Below are positions 41,557-51,294 of a stretch of DNA of 64,000 nucleotides, piece by piece. Below the pieces are notes generated by a model that was given only the letters and a program-made list of their open reading frames with translations, made no database searches and was not told where the DNA came from. Both the position numbers and the translations under genes were made by a program. Where the stretch lies: NCBI RefSeq assembly GCF_024612015.1, contig NZ_CP102512.1, forward strand, positions 6,758,001-6,822,000, written 5' to 3'. The stretch's first letter is position 1. Every line of letters starts with the position of its first letter. Source of the DNA: Streptomyces sp. CA-210063. GTDB lineage: Bacteria > Actinomycetota > Actinomycetes > Streptomycetales > Streptomycetaceae.

Positions 41557-44500
41557 TCACGGTGCCGGGACCGCGGCCAGCAGGGCCGTGTCGTCGTCGA
41601 CGCGGCCGGGGGTGGCCAGCAGGCCGAGGGCCTGGCCGATGATCACGTCCGGGGCGGGCGCGGCGTGCGGGGACTCCGGGGCGGGCATGGCGTCGCGGCA
41701 GAGCAGACGCAGGGCCGCGAGCCGGTCGTCGAGGGGCGCGGTGTGGTGCTCGACCAGGCCGTCGGTGAAGAGCAGCAGGCCGGTGCCGGGGAGAAGCAGC
41801 GTCTCGTGGTCGGTGGCGTCGCCGCGGGCCACGCCGAGGGGCATGCCCGGGGCGAGGTCCAGGTAGCCGGTCCGGTCGCCGGCCACCAGAAGCGGGGGCA
41901 GATGGCCCGCGGACGCGTAGCGCAGCCGACGGGCTCCGGGCTCGTAGACGGCGTACAGGCAGGTGGCGAAGCGCTCGCTGTCGAGGGTGCGGCAGTGGGC
42001 GTCGAGGCGGGCCAGCACCTCGCTCGGGGTGGAGGACTCCAGCGCGTAGGCGTGCAGCGCCGACCGCAGGCTGCCCATCTGGATGGCCGCGTCGACGTCG
42101 TGGCCCATGACGTCCCCGATGGCCAGCCCGACCGCGCCGTCCGGCAGTTGGATGACGTCGTACCAGTCGCCGCCCACCTCGGCGCCGAGGGCACTGGCCC
42201 GGTAGTAGGACGCGGTGGCCACGCCCGGCACCTGGGGGAGGGCCTGGGGCAGCAGCGCGCGTTGCAGCGCGACGGCGAGGCGGCGCTCGTTCTGGTAGCG
42301 GGTGGCGTTGTCGTAGGCGACGGCGATCCGGCTGGTCAACGCCTCGAGGTAGGTGCGTTCGCCGTCGGAGTAGGGGCGGTGGCGGCGGGCCACGGCCAGG
42401 GCGCCCAGCGTCCGGCCGCGCGAGGTCAGCGCCATGGCCAGGAGCCGGCCGTCCGGGTCCCGCGGTGCCGGGCCCCCGCGCAGGACGCGGGCCACCGCGT
42501 CGGTCAGCCTGTCGTCGGCCGCGGCGCCATGTCCCGAGGTGTACACGGCGGGGTCCGGGGACCCGGCCGTGTCGGGGCCGAGCGCGTCGCCGAGTACCTC
42601 GACGCGGACCTCGTCGGCGAGCTGGGGGACGAGCAGGTCGCCGGCCGTCTCCAGGACCTGCCGGGGTTCGAGGCTGCCGGACAGCCGCAGCCCCGCGTCG
42701 GCGAGGGCGGCCAGCGCGGTCGCGTGCTCACGGGTCTCGGACAGGATGCGGTCCCGCAGCCGCGAGAGCTCCAGGTTGGCCCGTACGCGGGCGAGCAGCT
42801 GGCGGGACGAGAAGGGCTTGGCCAGGTAGTCGTCGGCGCCCGCCTCGATGCCCTGGACGGAGGCCTCCTCGCCGGCCCGGGCGGTGAGCATCACGATCGG
42901 CAGTTGGGAGGTACGAGGGGAGGCCCGCAGCGCGCGGACCAGTTCGAAGCCGTCCATGCCCGGCATCATCGCGTCGGTCAGCACCAGGTCGTACGGGCCC
43001 TCGACGGCGGCCGCCAGGGCTGTCCGGCCGTCGGGCACGAGCCCCAGGTCGTACTCGGCGTGCAGGAGGTCGTACAGGTACGCCCGCATGTCGCTGTTGT
43101 CGTCCGCGATGAGCAGCCGGGGGCGGGCACCGTGGCCGGAGGCGCCGGGGCGGACGGCCCCTTCGGCGTGGGTCTTCCACTCGGCTCGGCTCTCCTGCCC
43201 GGCGCGGTCCGCTCCCTCCTCGTGGGTCACCTCCGCGGCGCAGGCCTCCCGCTCGGTGCGGGTCGGCTGTCCGTGGGGGACGGCCAGGCCGCGCTCCACT
43301 TCCGCGTAGGCGGTGGCCTGGCGGGAGGGCCCGGTCGCCGCGGCGACGCGCTCGTGTTCCGCACGCGGTGGCGGGGACAGATGGGCCGTGCCGAAGGGGA
43401 TCTCCACCGTGAACGTGGTGCCCCCGCCCGGGCGGCTGTCGGCGGTGACGGTGCCGCCGTGCTGCTGCACCAGGTCCTTGACGAGTGCGAGGCCGATACC
43501 GCTGCCCTCGTGGGTGCGGGCGGGTGCTCCGTGCACCCGGTGGAAGCGTTCGAAGAGCCGGGGCAGTTCCTCCTCGGGCACCCCGATGCCCGTGTCCGAC
43601 ACCGTCAGCCGGGCACGGTCGCCGACGGCCGACAGGACGACCCGGGCGCCGCCCGACGGCGTGAACTTCAGCGCGTTGCTGAGCAGGTTGAGGACGATCT
43701 TCTCGTACATCTCGCGGTCGACGCAGACCGGCTGGGGCAGCGGCGGGCAGTCGACGTCCAGCGCCAGGCCGGCCGCCTCGAAGGCGGAGCGGAACATCCC
43801 GGCCAGCTCGGCGGTGGTGGCCGACAGATCGACGGGTTCGAAGTCGCCTCGCAGGGCCCCCGCCTCGGCGCGGGTGACGTCGAGCAAGGTGTTGACCAGC
43901 CTCAGCAGCCGCAGGGCGTTGCGTTCGGCCATCTCCAGCCGCCTGCGCGGCTCGGGCCGGTCCTCCCGCGCCAACGCGTCCTGGACCGGACCGAGGAACA
44001 GGGTGAGCGGTGTGCGCAGTTCGTGGCTGACGTTGGAGAAGAACGTCGTCTTGGCCCGGTCCAGCTCGGCCAGCGCCTCGGCGCGTCTGCGCTGTTCCTC
44101 GTGCGCGAGCGCGGCCGAGAGCGCGGCGGTGACGGCGCGCGCGAGGATGTCGAGGAAGTCCCGGTAGCCGCCGGCCAGGGGAAGCAGCGGACTGATCCCC
44201 GCGACGAGTACCCCGCGCACCCGGTCGGCGTTGCTCAACGGGAGGGCGAGCGCTTCGGCGGGGGGCGCCTCGGCGGACGTCGCACCGGGCTCGCACAGGA
44301 AGGGTTCCGCGGGCAGGGTGACGGCGGTGCCCCCGGTGACCTCGCCGGCGACGTCGTCGGGCAGCCGGGCCCGGGCCCCGTGGGGCGGCGGACGGCAGGT
44401 GGACGCGGCCAGGGCGAGCCCTTCCGTCCCGGAGGGCAGGTACAGGTGGGCGAACGGCACGTCGTCCGCGTGGCGGGACAGCACCTCGGCGATCTCCCGC

Positions 44501-45129
44501 GCCACCTCCGCGGGGCCGGGCAGGTCGGTGGTGTGCACCCCGATGTCGGCCAGCAGCCCGAGGCGCCGCTCGCCGAGCACCCGGCCGGTGGTCTCCGACA
44601 CGAAGCACAGCACCCCGCCGACGGTCCCGTCGTCCATGAGCACCGGCTGGAAGGAGATGTCGAAGTACGTCTGTTCCAGGAAGCCGTGGCGGATGAGGCG
44701 GAAGGGCTGGTCACGGACGACCAGTGCGCGACGCCGGTCGACGACGGACTGGAACATGGGCCCCGTGTAGTCGTCCCAGTTCTCCGGGAACAGCTGGCCG
44801 GCGGGGGCCCCGAGTGCCCCCGGGTGCTTGGAGCCGATGATCTCGGCGTAGCTCTGGTTGTAGAGCATGACGAAACGAGGCCCCCAGAACAGCGCCATCG
44901 GCAGTTCGCAGGCCAGCACGACGCGCAGGCTCTCGACCAGCCGGCGCGGCCAGGTGTCGGTGGGACCGAGGACGGTCGCCGGCCAGTCGGTTCCGGCCAG
45001 CACCTCACCGAACGGCCCGCCCTGGGCGAAGACCCGGGCGGCCTCGTCGTCCTCTCCGTACGCGTCCTCTCCGTACGCGTCGTGTCCGTGCGCGTCGTGC
45101 GGTGCGTCCCCGTTGTCGGGTCCGTCCAT
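41557..45129 (-). CDS. Hybrid sensor kinase with receiver and SpoIIE phosphatase domains
   Basis: A 1190-residue cytoplasmic protein with an unusually long domain chain: acidic His/Asp-rich N-terminus, PAS (about 55-180), GAF (190-345), HisKA with NVSHELRTPLTLF (about 365-430), HATPase_c (475-585, GIGVPEEELPRLFERF), receiver (665-785, phospho-acceptor in LVLTDAMMPGMDG), a second GAF-like region (800-930) and SpoIIE-type PP2C phosphatase (960-1190, GDVMGHDVDAA and LLLFTDGLVE). It could link a phosphorelay to dephosphorylation of an anti-sigma-factor antagonist. No membrane segment. It follows the second SpoIIE gene on the same strand. Confidence 0.9.
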   Translation of the reverse strand: MDGPDNGDAPHDAHGHDAYGEDAYGEDDEAARVFAQGGPFGEVLAGTDWPATVLGPTDTWPRRLVESLRVVLACELPMALFWGPRFVMLYNQSYAEIIGSKHPGALGAPAGQLFPENWDDYTGPMFQSVVDRRRALVVRDQPFRLIRHGFLEQTYFDISFQPVLMDDGTVGGVLCFVSETTGRVLGERRLGLLADIGVHTTDLPGPAEVAREIAEVLSRHADDVPFAHLYLPSGTEGLALAASTCRPPPHGARARLPDDVAGEVTGGTAVTLPAEPFLCEPGATSAEAPPAEALALPLSNADRVRGVLVAGISPLLPLAGGYRDFLDILARAVTAALSAALAHEEQRRRAEALAELDRAKTTFFSNVSHELRTPLTLFLGPVQDALAREDRPEPRRRLEMAERNALRLLRLVNTLLDVTRAEAGALRGDFEPVDLSATTAELAGMFRSAFEAAGLALDVDCPPLPQPVCVDREMYEKIVLNLLSNALKFTPSGGARVVLSAVGDRARLTVSDTGIGVPEEELPRLFERFHRVHGAPARTHEGSGIGLALVKDLVQQHGGTVTADSRPGGGTTFTVEIPFGTAHLSPPPRAEHERVAAATGPSRQATAYAEVERGLAVPHGQPTRTEREACAAEVTHEEGADRAGQESRAEWKTHAEGAVRPGASGHGARPRLLIADDNSDMRAYLYDLLHAEYDLGLVPDGRTALAAAVEGPYDLVLTDAMMPGMDGFELVRALRASPRTSQLPIVMLTARAGEEASVQGIEAGADDYLAKPFSSRQLLARVRANLELSRLRDRILSETREHATALAALADAGLRLSGSLEPRQVLETAGDLLVPQLADEVRVEVLGDALGPDTAGSPDPAVYTSGHGAAADDRLTDAVARVLRGGPAPRDPDGRLLAMALTSRGRTLGALAVARRHRPYSDGERTYLEALTSRIAVAYDNATRYQNERRLAVALQRALLPQALPQVPGVATASYYRASALGAEVGGDWYDVIQLPDGAVGLAIGDVMGHDVDAAIQMGSLRSALHAYALESSTPSEVLARLDAHCRTLDSERFATCLYAVYEPGARRLRYASAGHLPPLLVAGDRTGYLDLAPGMPLGVARGDATDHETLLLPGTGLLLFTDGLVEHHTAPLDDRLAALRLLCRDAMPAPESPHAAPAPDVIIGQALGLLATPGRVDDDTALLAAVPAP

Positions 45130-45250
45130 CTCGTTCGTCCTCTTCGTCGTCCCCGTCTTCGTCGCCTTCCTCGCCTTCCTTGCCTTGCTCGCCGCCTTGC
45201 TCGCCGTCTTCCTCGCCGTCTTCCTCGCCGTCTTCTTCGTCCTCTCGTTC
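45130..45250. repeat. 120-base purine/pyrimidine-asymmetric tract
   Basis: On the minus strand this gap between two SpoIIE genes is nearly all purine, with repeated GGCGAGGAAGAC and GGCGAGCAAGG words. It could form triplex or R-loop structures and offers many Shine-Dalgarno-like sites. An open frame through it would code for a Glu/Asp/Gly-rich peptide, but I do not regard that as a gene. Confidence 0.75.
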
Positions 45251-45255
45251 AGGCC

Positions 45256-47712
45256 TCACCGTCCGGGCAGGGCCTGTTCCGCCCAGATGGTCTTGCCGAG
45301 GGCCGTGTGGCGGGTGCCCCACGCCTGGGTCATCTGGGCGACCAGCATCAGGCCGCGGCCGCCCTCGTCGAACGTGCGGGCGCGACGCAGGTGCGGGGCG
45401 GTGCTGGCGGCGTCGGACACCTCGCAGATGAGCGTGCGGTCGTTGATCAGCCGTAGCTGGATCGGCGGCTCGGCGTGCCGGATGGCGTTGGTGACCAGTT
45501 CGCTCACGACCAGCTCGGTGATGTACGTGGCATCGTCCAGCCCCCATTCCGCGAGCCGGCCGGCGGCCAACTTGCGGGCTCCGGCGACCTCGGCCGGATC
45601 GGCGGGCAGGTCCCAGGTGGCCACATGGTCGGCGTCGAGCGTGCGGGTACGGGCGACGAGCAGGGCGATGTCGTCCATGGGGCGACCGGACAGCATGGCG
45701 CCCAGCACCGTGTCGCACACGCCGTCCAGGGAGGCGGCGGGCTGCGCGAGGGCGTGGCGCAGCACGTCCAGTCCGCGGTCGATGTCGGGGTCACGGGCCA
45801 TGATCAGCCCGTTGGTGTAGAGGGCGAGCAGGCTGCCCTCGGGTACGTCGACCTCGATGGCCTCGAACGGCAGTCCGCCGAGGCCCAGGGGCGGCCCGGC
45901 GGGCGGCTCCAGAAGGGTGACCGTTCCGTCGGGGCTCACCAGGGCGGGTCCGGGGTGCCCGGCGGCGGCCAGGGTGCAGCGGCGCGCGATCGGGTCGTAC
46001 ACGGCGTACAGGCAGGTCGCGCCGAGGTCTCCGTCGGAGTACGGGGCGTCGTCCTCGTTGTCGTCGGCGGCGAGGTGGGAGACCAGGTCGTCGAGGTGGG
46101 TGAGGAGCTCGTCGGGCGGCAGGTCGACGTCGGCGAGGGTGCGGACGGCGGTGCGCAGCCGGCCCATCGTCGCCGAGGCGTGCAGGCCGTGGCCGACCAC
46201 GTCGCCGACGACCAGCGCGACCCTGGCGCCCGACAACGGGATCACGTCGAACCAGTCGCCACCCACGCCGGCCGTGCCCCCGGCGGGCAGATAGCGGGAG
46301 GCCACGTCCACGGCCGCCTGGCGGGGCAGCCGCTGCGGCAGCAGGCTGCGCTGGAGGGTGACGGCGGTGGAGCGCTCGCGGGTGTAGCGCCGGGCGTTGT
46401 CGACGCAGACGGCCGCCCGGGCGGTGATCTCCTCGGCCAGCAGCAGATCGTCCCGCTCGAACGCCTCGGGGCGCTGGTGGCGTACGAAGACGGCCACGCC
46501 CAGGATGGTGCCGCGGGCCCGCAGCGGCACCATCATCACGGAGTGGATCCCGAACGTCCGGATCCGGTCCGCGCGGGCGGGGTCCCTCGCCGTCCACGGG
46601 GCGAACCCGGGATCGGTCATCGCGAACAGCGCGCCCCTGCCCGCGCTCAGGCACTCCACCGGGGGCGAGCCCGCCGGGTAGACGTCCGTCTCGCCCACCG
46701 CGACCACGGACTCCGGAACGCCCTGGTACACCGACTGGTGGGCCATGCGCCGCAGCTCCGTGGCGCCGTCCGCCGTGCCGGGCCGGCTGCCGGGGACCGG
46801 GTCGGCGGCGCCGTCGAGGGAGGCGAGCAGGTCGACGGTGACGAAGTCGGCGATGGCGGGGACGGCCACGTCCGCCAGTTCCTGCGCGGTCCGGGTCACG
46901 TCCAGGGTGGTGCCGATGCGGGCGCTGGCCTCGGTGATCAGCTGGAGCCGCTGGCGGGCCCAGTACTGCTCCGTCATGTCGTGCGCGGAGAGGAGGACAC
47001 CGTGCGTCCGGCCGTCCTGGTCCCTGAGCGGGACGAGGTAGACCGACCAGGCGTGCTCACGGCTCTCCCCCTCCACCCGCAGGTAGTTCTCGATGTACTG
47101 CGGTTCGCCGGTCTCCAGCACCTTGACCATGGCCCGCTCGGTCTTGTCCGAGTCCGCGTGCACGACGATTTCGGCCACCCGCAGCCCGCGCATCTCGTCC
47201 TCGGTGAGGGACAGGGCGCGTTGCATGTCCTCGTTCGCGCGACGCAGACGCAGACCGGTGTCGTACAGCGCCATCGTGCAGCACGGGGTCTGCGTGAAAC
47301 TCCAGCCGGTCAGGCGGTCGTCCTGGGGCTCCGGGCTCGTTCCGGTGAGGGCCGAGACCACCAGCCAGTCGCTCTCCCCGGTGCCGGATGTCCGGTGGTG
47401 GGCCAGGACCGCCACGTCCAGTCGCCGTCCGTCCCGGTGCCGCAGCGCCACCCGGCCGTTCCAGCGCGGCAGCGCCGCGAGGGACCGCGGGTCCGCGTCG
47501 AGGCCGTCGGCGCCGTCGGCGAGCAGGGCGGCGCCGGGGCGGCCGACGATCTCCGTCGCGCGGTAGCCGAGCAGCCGCTCGGCCCCCGTGCCCCAGCCCG
47601 TCACCGTGCCCTGCTCGTCGAGTGTCACCCTGGCCGTCGCCGCCTCGTCGATGACACCCGCCGAGGGCAACCGCTCACCGACCTCGGTCCGCGTCCTGCC
47701 CATGTGCCTCAT
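45256..47712 (-). CDS. PAS-PAS-GAF-SpoIIE phosphatase with C-terminal HATPase
   Basis: An 818-residue protein. Two PAS modules (about 20-125 and 130-250), a GAF domain (255-440), SpoIIE PP2C phosphatase (465-680; VVGDVVGHGLHASA and LLALYTNGLIM) and an RsbW-type HATPase domain (690-818; VSELVTNAIRHAEPP and GGRGLMLVAQM). Proteins of this kind carry both a phosphatase and an anti-sigma-like kinase, so they can set the phosphorylation state of STAS antagonists. 126 bp upstream of the hybrid kinase gene and probably co-transcribed. Confidence 0.9.
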   Translation of the reverse strand: MRHMGRTRTEVGERLPSAGVIDEAATARVTLDEQGTVTGWGTGAERLLGYRATEIVGRPGAALLADGADGLDADPRSLAALPRWNGRVALRHRDGRRLDVAVLAHHRTSGTGESDWLVVSALTGTSPEPQDDRLTGWSFTQTPCCTMALYDTGLRLRRANEDMQRALSLTEDEMRGLRVAEIVVHADSDKTERAMVKVLETGEPQYIENYLRVEGESREHAWSVYLVPLRDQDGRTHGVLLSAHDMTEQYWARQRLQLITEASARIGTTLDVTRTAQELADVAVPAIADFVTVDLLASLDGAADPVPGSRPGTADGATELRRMAHQSVYQGVPESVVAVGETDVYPAGSPPVECLSAGRGALFAMTDPGFAPWTARDPARADRIRTFGIHSVMMVPLRARGTILGVAVFVRHQRPEAFERDDLLLAEEITARAAVCVDNARRYTRERSTAVTLQRSLLPQRLPRQAAVDVASRYLPAGGTAGVGGDWFDVIPLSGARVALVVGDVVGHGLHASATMGRLRTAVRTLADVDLPPDELLTHLDDLVSHLAADDNEDDAPYSDGDLGATCLYAVYDPIARRCTLAAAGHPGPALVSPDGTVTLLEPPAGPPLGLGGLPFEAIEVDVPEGSLLALYTNGLIMARDPDIDRGLDVLRHALAQPAASLDGVCDTVLGAMLSGRPMDDIALLVARTRTLDADHVATWDLPADPAEVAGARKLAAGRLAEWGLDDATYITELVVSELVTNAIRHAEPPIQLRLINDRTLICEVSDAASTAPHLRRARTFDEGGRGLMLVAQMTQAWGTRHTALGKTIWAEQALPGR

Positions 47713-47879
47713 CCCGTCCTCGGAGACGTGGCCACCGCGTCAAGTATGACGCAATCATGGTATGTCGGTTATATGGTGAATGTGGGGTCGTGGGTGGGCT
47801 CCTCGGGCAGGTGGCCAGGGGTGGATCAGTCGCCCAGGACGGCCTCGGTGCCCGCCGCGAGCTGAGCCATGCCTGGGCC

Positions 47880-48071
47880 TCAGCGACTGAGGCCTTCGCC
47901 CTTGACCGTGTGCAGGAGGTGCGCCAAGGCACGGGGAGCGGCCGTGGTGATCTCGTCCGGCCGGTCGCTCTCGCGGAGGTGTATGCGGTACGGGGTGGCT
48001 GCCGCCAGCTCTATGCAGTTGCCCTCGCCGCCCGAGCTGAACGATGACTTCTGCCAGCCGAGTTGGGCCAT
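47880..48071 (-). CDS. DUF397 protein (WhiJ-type cluster)
   Basis: A 63-residue DUF397 protein. The family signature WQKSSFSSGGEGNCIELA and the RESDRPD stretch are clear. It follows the XRE/DUF5753 regulator gene after 10 bp with its own AAAGGA ribosome site. DUF397 proteins pair with such regulators throughout Streptomyces and may modulate their DNA binding. Confidence 0.92.
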   Translation of the reverse strand: MAQLGWQKSSFSSGGEGNCIELAAATPYRIHLRESDRPDEITTAAPRALAHLLHTVKGEGLSR

Positions 48072-48081
48072 GGCGGTCCTT

Positions 48082-48963
48082 TCAGAGGGTGTACATCACG
48101 TGCTGGATCAGGCTCAGTGAGTCGCGTGTCTCGTGCGATTCGGGCGCCGCTTCGGGATCGACCGGTGCCAGCGCCAGCTCGGCGAGCCGCTCGAACATCT
48201 TCGCGTACTCCGTGAGTTGCTCTCCATCCCTCAGAAAGAGCGACTGCGTGGGGTGCTCCAGGTAGACCGTGTCCAACTCGGGGGCCGCGGCACCGTAGAT
48301 GACGAACGACTGGGTGTGCGCGGCGTAGTTCCCCGCTTCGAACGGGTACACCTGAACGGTCACGTTGGGCAGCCGGGAGATCTCGATGAGCCGCAGCAGT
48401 TGTCTGCGCATGATCGCAGGGCCACCCACACGGGTGTGGAGCGCGGCCTCATGGATGACCGCGTGATACGACACCGCAGGGGCATCGGTCAGCACGCGCT
48501 GCCTCGCGAGCCGGAACTCGGTGTACCGGCGGACGCGTTGCGGGTCGACTTCCGTGGCTCCGATGACGGCGTGGGCGTAGTCCTCGGTCTGGAGCAGGCC
48601 GGGGATGAGGAGCGGTTCGTGGGTCCGTAGCACGTGTGAACGGGACTCGAGTTCGGCCAGGTCCCGGGCTGCCGGGCCGATCGTGTCGCGGAACCCACCC
48701 CACCAGCCCTTCCCGCTCTCGTGGGCCATGTCCAGCAGGCGTTCGAAATAGGCGCCTTCGGGGCAGCCGTACGCGCGGAGCAGCCTGTACATCCCGTTGC
48801 GTGGAACGTCGACGCGGCCGGATTCGATGTGGCTGATCCTGGTGCGCTCGACGGCGATGAGCTTGGCGGCGGCATCACCCGACAACCCGGCTTGAATGCG
48901 CAGTTTGCGCAGCTCGCTGCCCAGGCGCCGCTGACGTTCGCTGGGGCTGGTCCTAGGTGGCAT
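48082..48963 (-). CDS. XRE-family regulator with DUF5753 (WhiJ-like)
   Basis: A 293-residue protein. The N-terminal helix-turn-helix (about 10-70) reads LGSELRKLRIQAGLSGDAAAKL and RTRISHIESGRVDVP. The DUF5753 effector domain follows (about 95-280, with HVLRTHEPLLIPGLLQTEDYA and LPNVTVQVYPF). ATG 48963 has AAGGAGGA six bases upstream. With the DUF397 gene and the divergent HATPase gene it forms a WhiJ/AbaA-like trio, a family that affects sporulation or antibiotic production in S. coelicolor. Confidence 0.92.
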   Translation of the reverse strand: MPPRTSPSERQRRLGSELRKLRIQAGLSGDAAAKLIAVERTRISHIESGRVDVPRNGMYRLLRAYGCPEGAYFERLLDMAHESGKGWWGGFRDTIGPAARDLAELESRSHVLRTHEPLLIPGLLQTEDYAHAVIGATEVDPQRVRRYTEFRLARQRVLTDAPAVSYHAVIHEAALHTRVGGPAIMRRQLLRLIEISRLPNVTVQVYPFEAGNYAAHTQSFVIYGAAAPELDTVYLEHPTQSLFLRDGEQLTEYAKMFERLAELALAPVDPEAAPESHETRDSLSLIQHVMYTL

Positions 48964-49221
48964 GCGGTCCTCCTTGTGGCCGTGCGCAGTGTGCCGCGCG
49001 CGTTGTGCCGACGTCCAACGCCGCTGCGGAGGCGTCACCCCCAAGGGGGAAAGCTGGTGTACACAGTTGTAACTTTCTCACGTGTGGCCCTACGGTCGGT
49101 ACTGAACCGCCCACCCCGCGTCACGAGGAAGTACCCCCGCCCTCAAGCCAGTCGCCAAGGCGCCGAGGCCCGGACCTGGTCACCGCGTGCATGCTCAACC
49201 CCACCGAAAGAGGCCGCCCCC

Positions 49222-49662
49222 ATGAACGTCTCCCTCGCCTTCCCGCCGCACCCCGTCTGGGTCCGCCCCGCCCGGGAAGCCGTCCGAGCCCTTCTCGCCG
49301 CCTCCGGTCACCCCGAACTCACCGACACCGCAGTCCTGCTGACCTCCGAGGCCGTCACCAATGCCATCAACGCCTGCACGGCGAAGGGCTGCACGACCCA
49401 GGTCATCCTCCACGCCGCCTGGATCCGCCCCGCCCGCCTCCGCATCCTGGTCCACGACGAGGCCCCCGGCCTGCCCACCGCCCGCTCGGCCACCCCCGAC
49501 GACGAGGGCGGCCGGGGCATGCGGCTGATCTCGTTCGGCGCCCACGCGTGGGGTGTGGATACGAACGGCTCCGGCCAGGGCAAGGCCACGTGGTTCGAAC
49601 TGGGGGCACGCACATCACGACTCGCCGCCTCCACCAACGCCGAGGGCGCGGCGCTCCCCTAA
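49222..49662 (+). CDS. RsbW-like ATP-binding protein (WhiJ-type cluster)
   Basis: A 146-residue single HATPase_c-domain protein. N box LTSEAVTNAINACT, G1 VHDEAPGLP and G2 DDEGGRGMRLISFGAHAWG are visible. It looks like an anti-sigma-factor kinase with no attached sensor. Divergent from the XRE/DUF5753 gene across 258 bp. In this kind of trio its partner is unknown; the two SpoIIE phosphatases nearby are possible counterparts. Confidence 0.88.
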   Translation: MNVSLAFPPHPVWVRPAREAVRALLAASGHPELTDTAVLLTSEAVTNAINACTAKGCTTQVILHAAWIRPARLRILVHDEAPGLPTARSATPDDEGGRGMRLISFGAHAWGVDTNGSGQGKATWFELGARTSRLAASTNAEGAALP

Positions 49663-49726
49663 TCGCGCCGCGCCCCGGACCCCCGCTCCCTCGTCCCCCC
49701 CAGAGGGCTCCCCCTGCCCCCGGCTC

Positions 49727-51160
49727 CTACGCCGAGGTGGTCACCAGCGGCGGCAACGCCCCCGTCTTCGCCGCCTGTCCGTACCAGTACGCGCTCGACT
49801 TCGGTGTACGAGTCAGCGTCGCGTAGTCCACGTACACCGCCCCGAAGCGCTTCTCGTACCCGTACGCCCACTCGAAGTTGTCCATCAGGGACCACAGGTA
49901 GTACCCGCGCACATCCGCACCCTCGGCGATCGCCCGGCGCACGGCCCGCAGATGGCCGTGCAGATACGCGATCCGCTCGGGGTCGTGGACGCGCCCGTCC
50001 GCGTCCATCTTGTCGTCGTACGCCGCCCCGTTCTCGGTGATGTACATCGGCAGCCCGGGAGCCTCCCGCGAGTACCGCATGATCAGCTCGTGCAGGCCCG
50101 TCGGGTCGATGGTCCAGCCCATCTCCGTACGCTCGCCGGGAGTTTGGTGGAACAACACCTCGTCCGCGCCCGGCCACGGCGAGAACTCGCTCGCGCCGTG
50201 CCCGTCGGCGCGCGGGCCCTCCGCGGAGGTGTCCGCCGCGCCCACCAGCGTCGGCGTGTAGTAGTTCAACCCGAGCGCGTCCAACGGCTGCTTGGCCGTC
50301 GCCACGTCACCGTCCTGCACGAACGACCAGTCCGTCAGCGACGAGGTGGCGGAGAACAGGCTCTCCGGGTACGCCCCGTGCAGCATCGGGCCGTGGAAGA
50401 CGCCGTTCGCCAGGTCGTCGATCTTCCGGGCCGCCGCCAGGTCCTCCGGGGAGTCCGAAATCGGCCGTACGACCGATGAGTTCAGGCTCACCGCCACGGA
50501 GTTGCGCGCCGGCATCGACGAGCGCAGTGCTTCGACGCCCAGCCCGTGCGCCAGGTTCAGATGATGGGCCGCGCGCAGCGACGCCACCGGGTCCGTACGG
50601 CCCGGCGCGTGCACCCCGGAGCCATAGCCCAGGAACGCGGTGCACCACGGCTCGTTGAGCGTGATCCACTGCTCCACGCGGTCGCCCAGCGCCTCGCCCA
50701 CGATCCGCGCGTACTCGGCGAAGCGGTGGACGATGTCCCGCTCGGGCCAGCCGCCCGCGTCCTCCAGCTCCTGGGGGAGGTCCCAGTGGTAGAGGGTGAC
50801 GGCCGGCTTGATGCCCTTGGACAGGAGTTCGTCCACCAGCCGGCGGTAGAAGTCCAGACCCTTCTGGATCGCGGGGCCCCGGCCCGTCGGCTGCACCCGA
50901 GACCAGGAGATGGAGAAGCGGTAGGAGTTGAGGCCCAGCTCCGCCATCAGCGCCACGTCGTCGCGGTAGCGGTGGTAGTGGTCGACAGCGATGTCACCGG
51001 TCTGACCGCCGGCGGTCTTGCCCGGGGTGTGACTGAAGGTGTCCCAGATGGAGGGCGTACGGCCGTCCTCCCGCACCGCTCCCTCGATCTGGTAGGCGGA
51101 GGTGGCCGCGCCCCACAGGAAGGCGGGAGGAAAGGTCACCGGCGTTGTGGGCTCAGGCAT
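49727..51160 (-). CDS. bglC: Beta-glucosidase, GH1 family (BglC)
   Basis: A 477-residue GH1 enzyme. Acid/base glutamate in TLNEPWC, nucleophile in [26 protein letters not shown] is the usual N-terminal signature. It hydrolyses cellobiose and cellotriose brought in by CebEFG, in the cytoplasm. Last gene of the cellobiose locus. A one-mismatch CebR box overlaps its start codon and ribosome site, so it can be controlled apart from the transporter genes. Confidence 0.93.
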   Translation of the reverse strand: MPEPTTPVTFPPAFLWGAATSAYQIEGAVREDGRTPSIWDTFSHTPGKTAGGQTGDIAVDHYHRYRDDVALMAELGLNSYRFSISWSRVQPTGRGPAIQKGLDFYRRLVDELLSKGIKPAVTLYHWDLPQELEDAGGWPERDIVHRFAEYARIVGEALGDRVEQWITLNEPWCTAFLGYGSGVHAPGRTDPVASLRAAHHLNLAHGLGVEALRSSMPARNSVAVSLNSSVVRPISDSPEDLAAARKIDDLANGVFHGPMLHGAYPESLFSATSSLTDWSFVQDGDVATAKQPLDALGLNYYTPTLVGAADTSAEGPRADGHGASEFSPWPGADEVLFHQTPGERTEMGWTIDPTGLHELIMRYSREAPGLPMYITENGAAYDDKMDADGRVHDPERIAYLHGHLRAVRRAIAEGADVRGYYLWSLMDNFEWAYGYEKRFGAVYVDYATLTRTPKSSAYWYGQAAKTGALPPLVTTSA

Positions 51161-51173
51161 GGAAGCGCTCCCA
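51160..51173. promoter_or_regulatory. CebR operator at the bglC start
   Basis: TGGAAGCGCTCCCA differs in one base from the palindromic CebR consensus TGGGAGCGCTCCCA. It covers the bases just before the start codon, so a bound repressor would block transcription close to the ribosome site. Confidence 0.75.
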
Positions 51174-51294
51174 AGGTGGTCGTGACAGACCGACGGAGGT
51201 GGGTGGGGGGAGAGGAACGACAGAGGACAGACAGGGGTCGAGGCGGCGGTGACCCGACCCCCACAAGGGAAACGAACCGAAGCGGAACCGGGCC

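Noticed and set aside
45130..45250. Glu/Asp/Gly-rich protein frame through the polypurine tract
   Set aside because: Composition comes from the tract itself and the frame runs into shadow sequence of the next gene.
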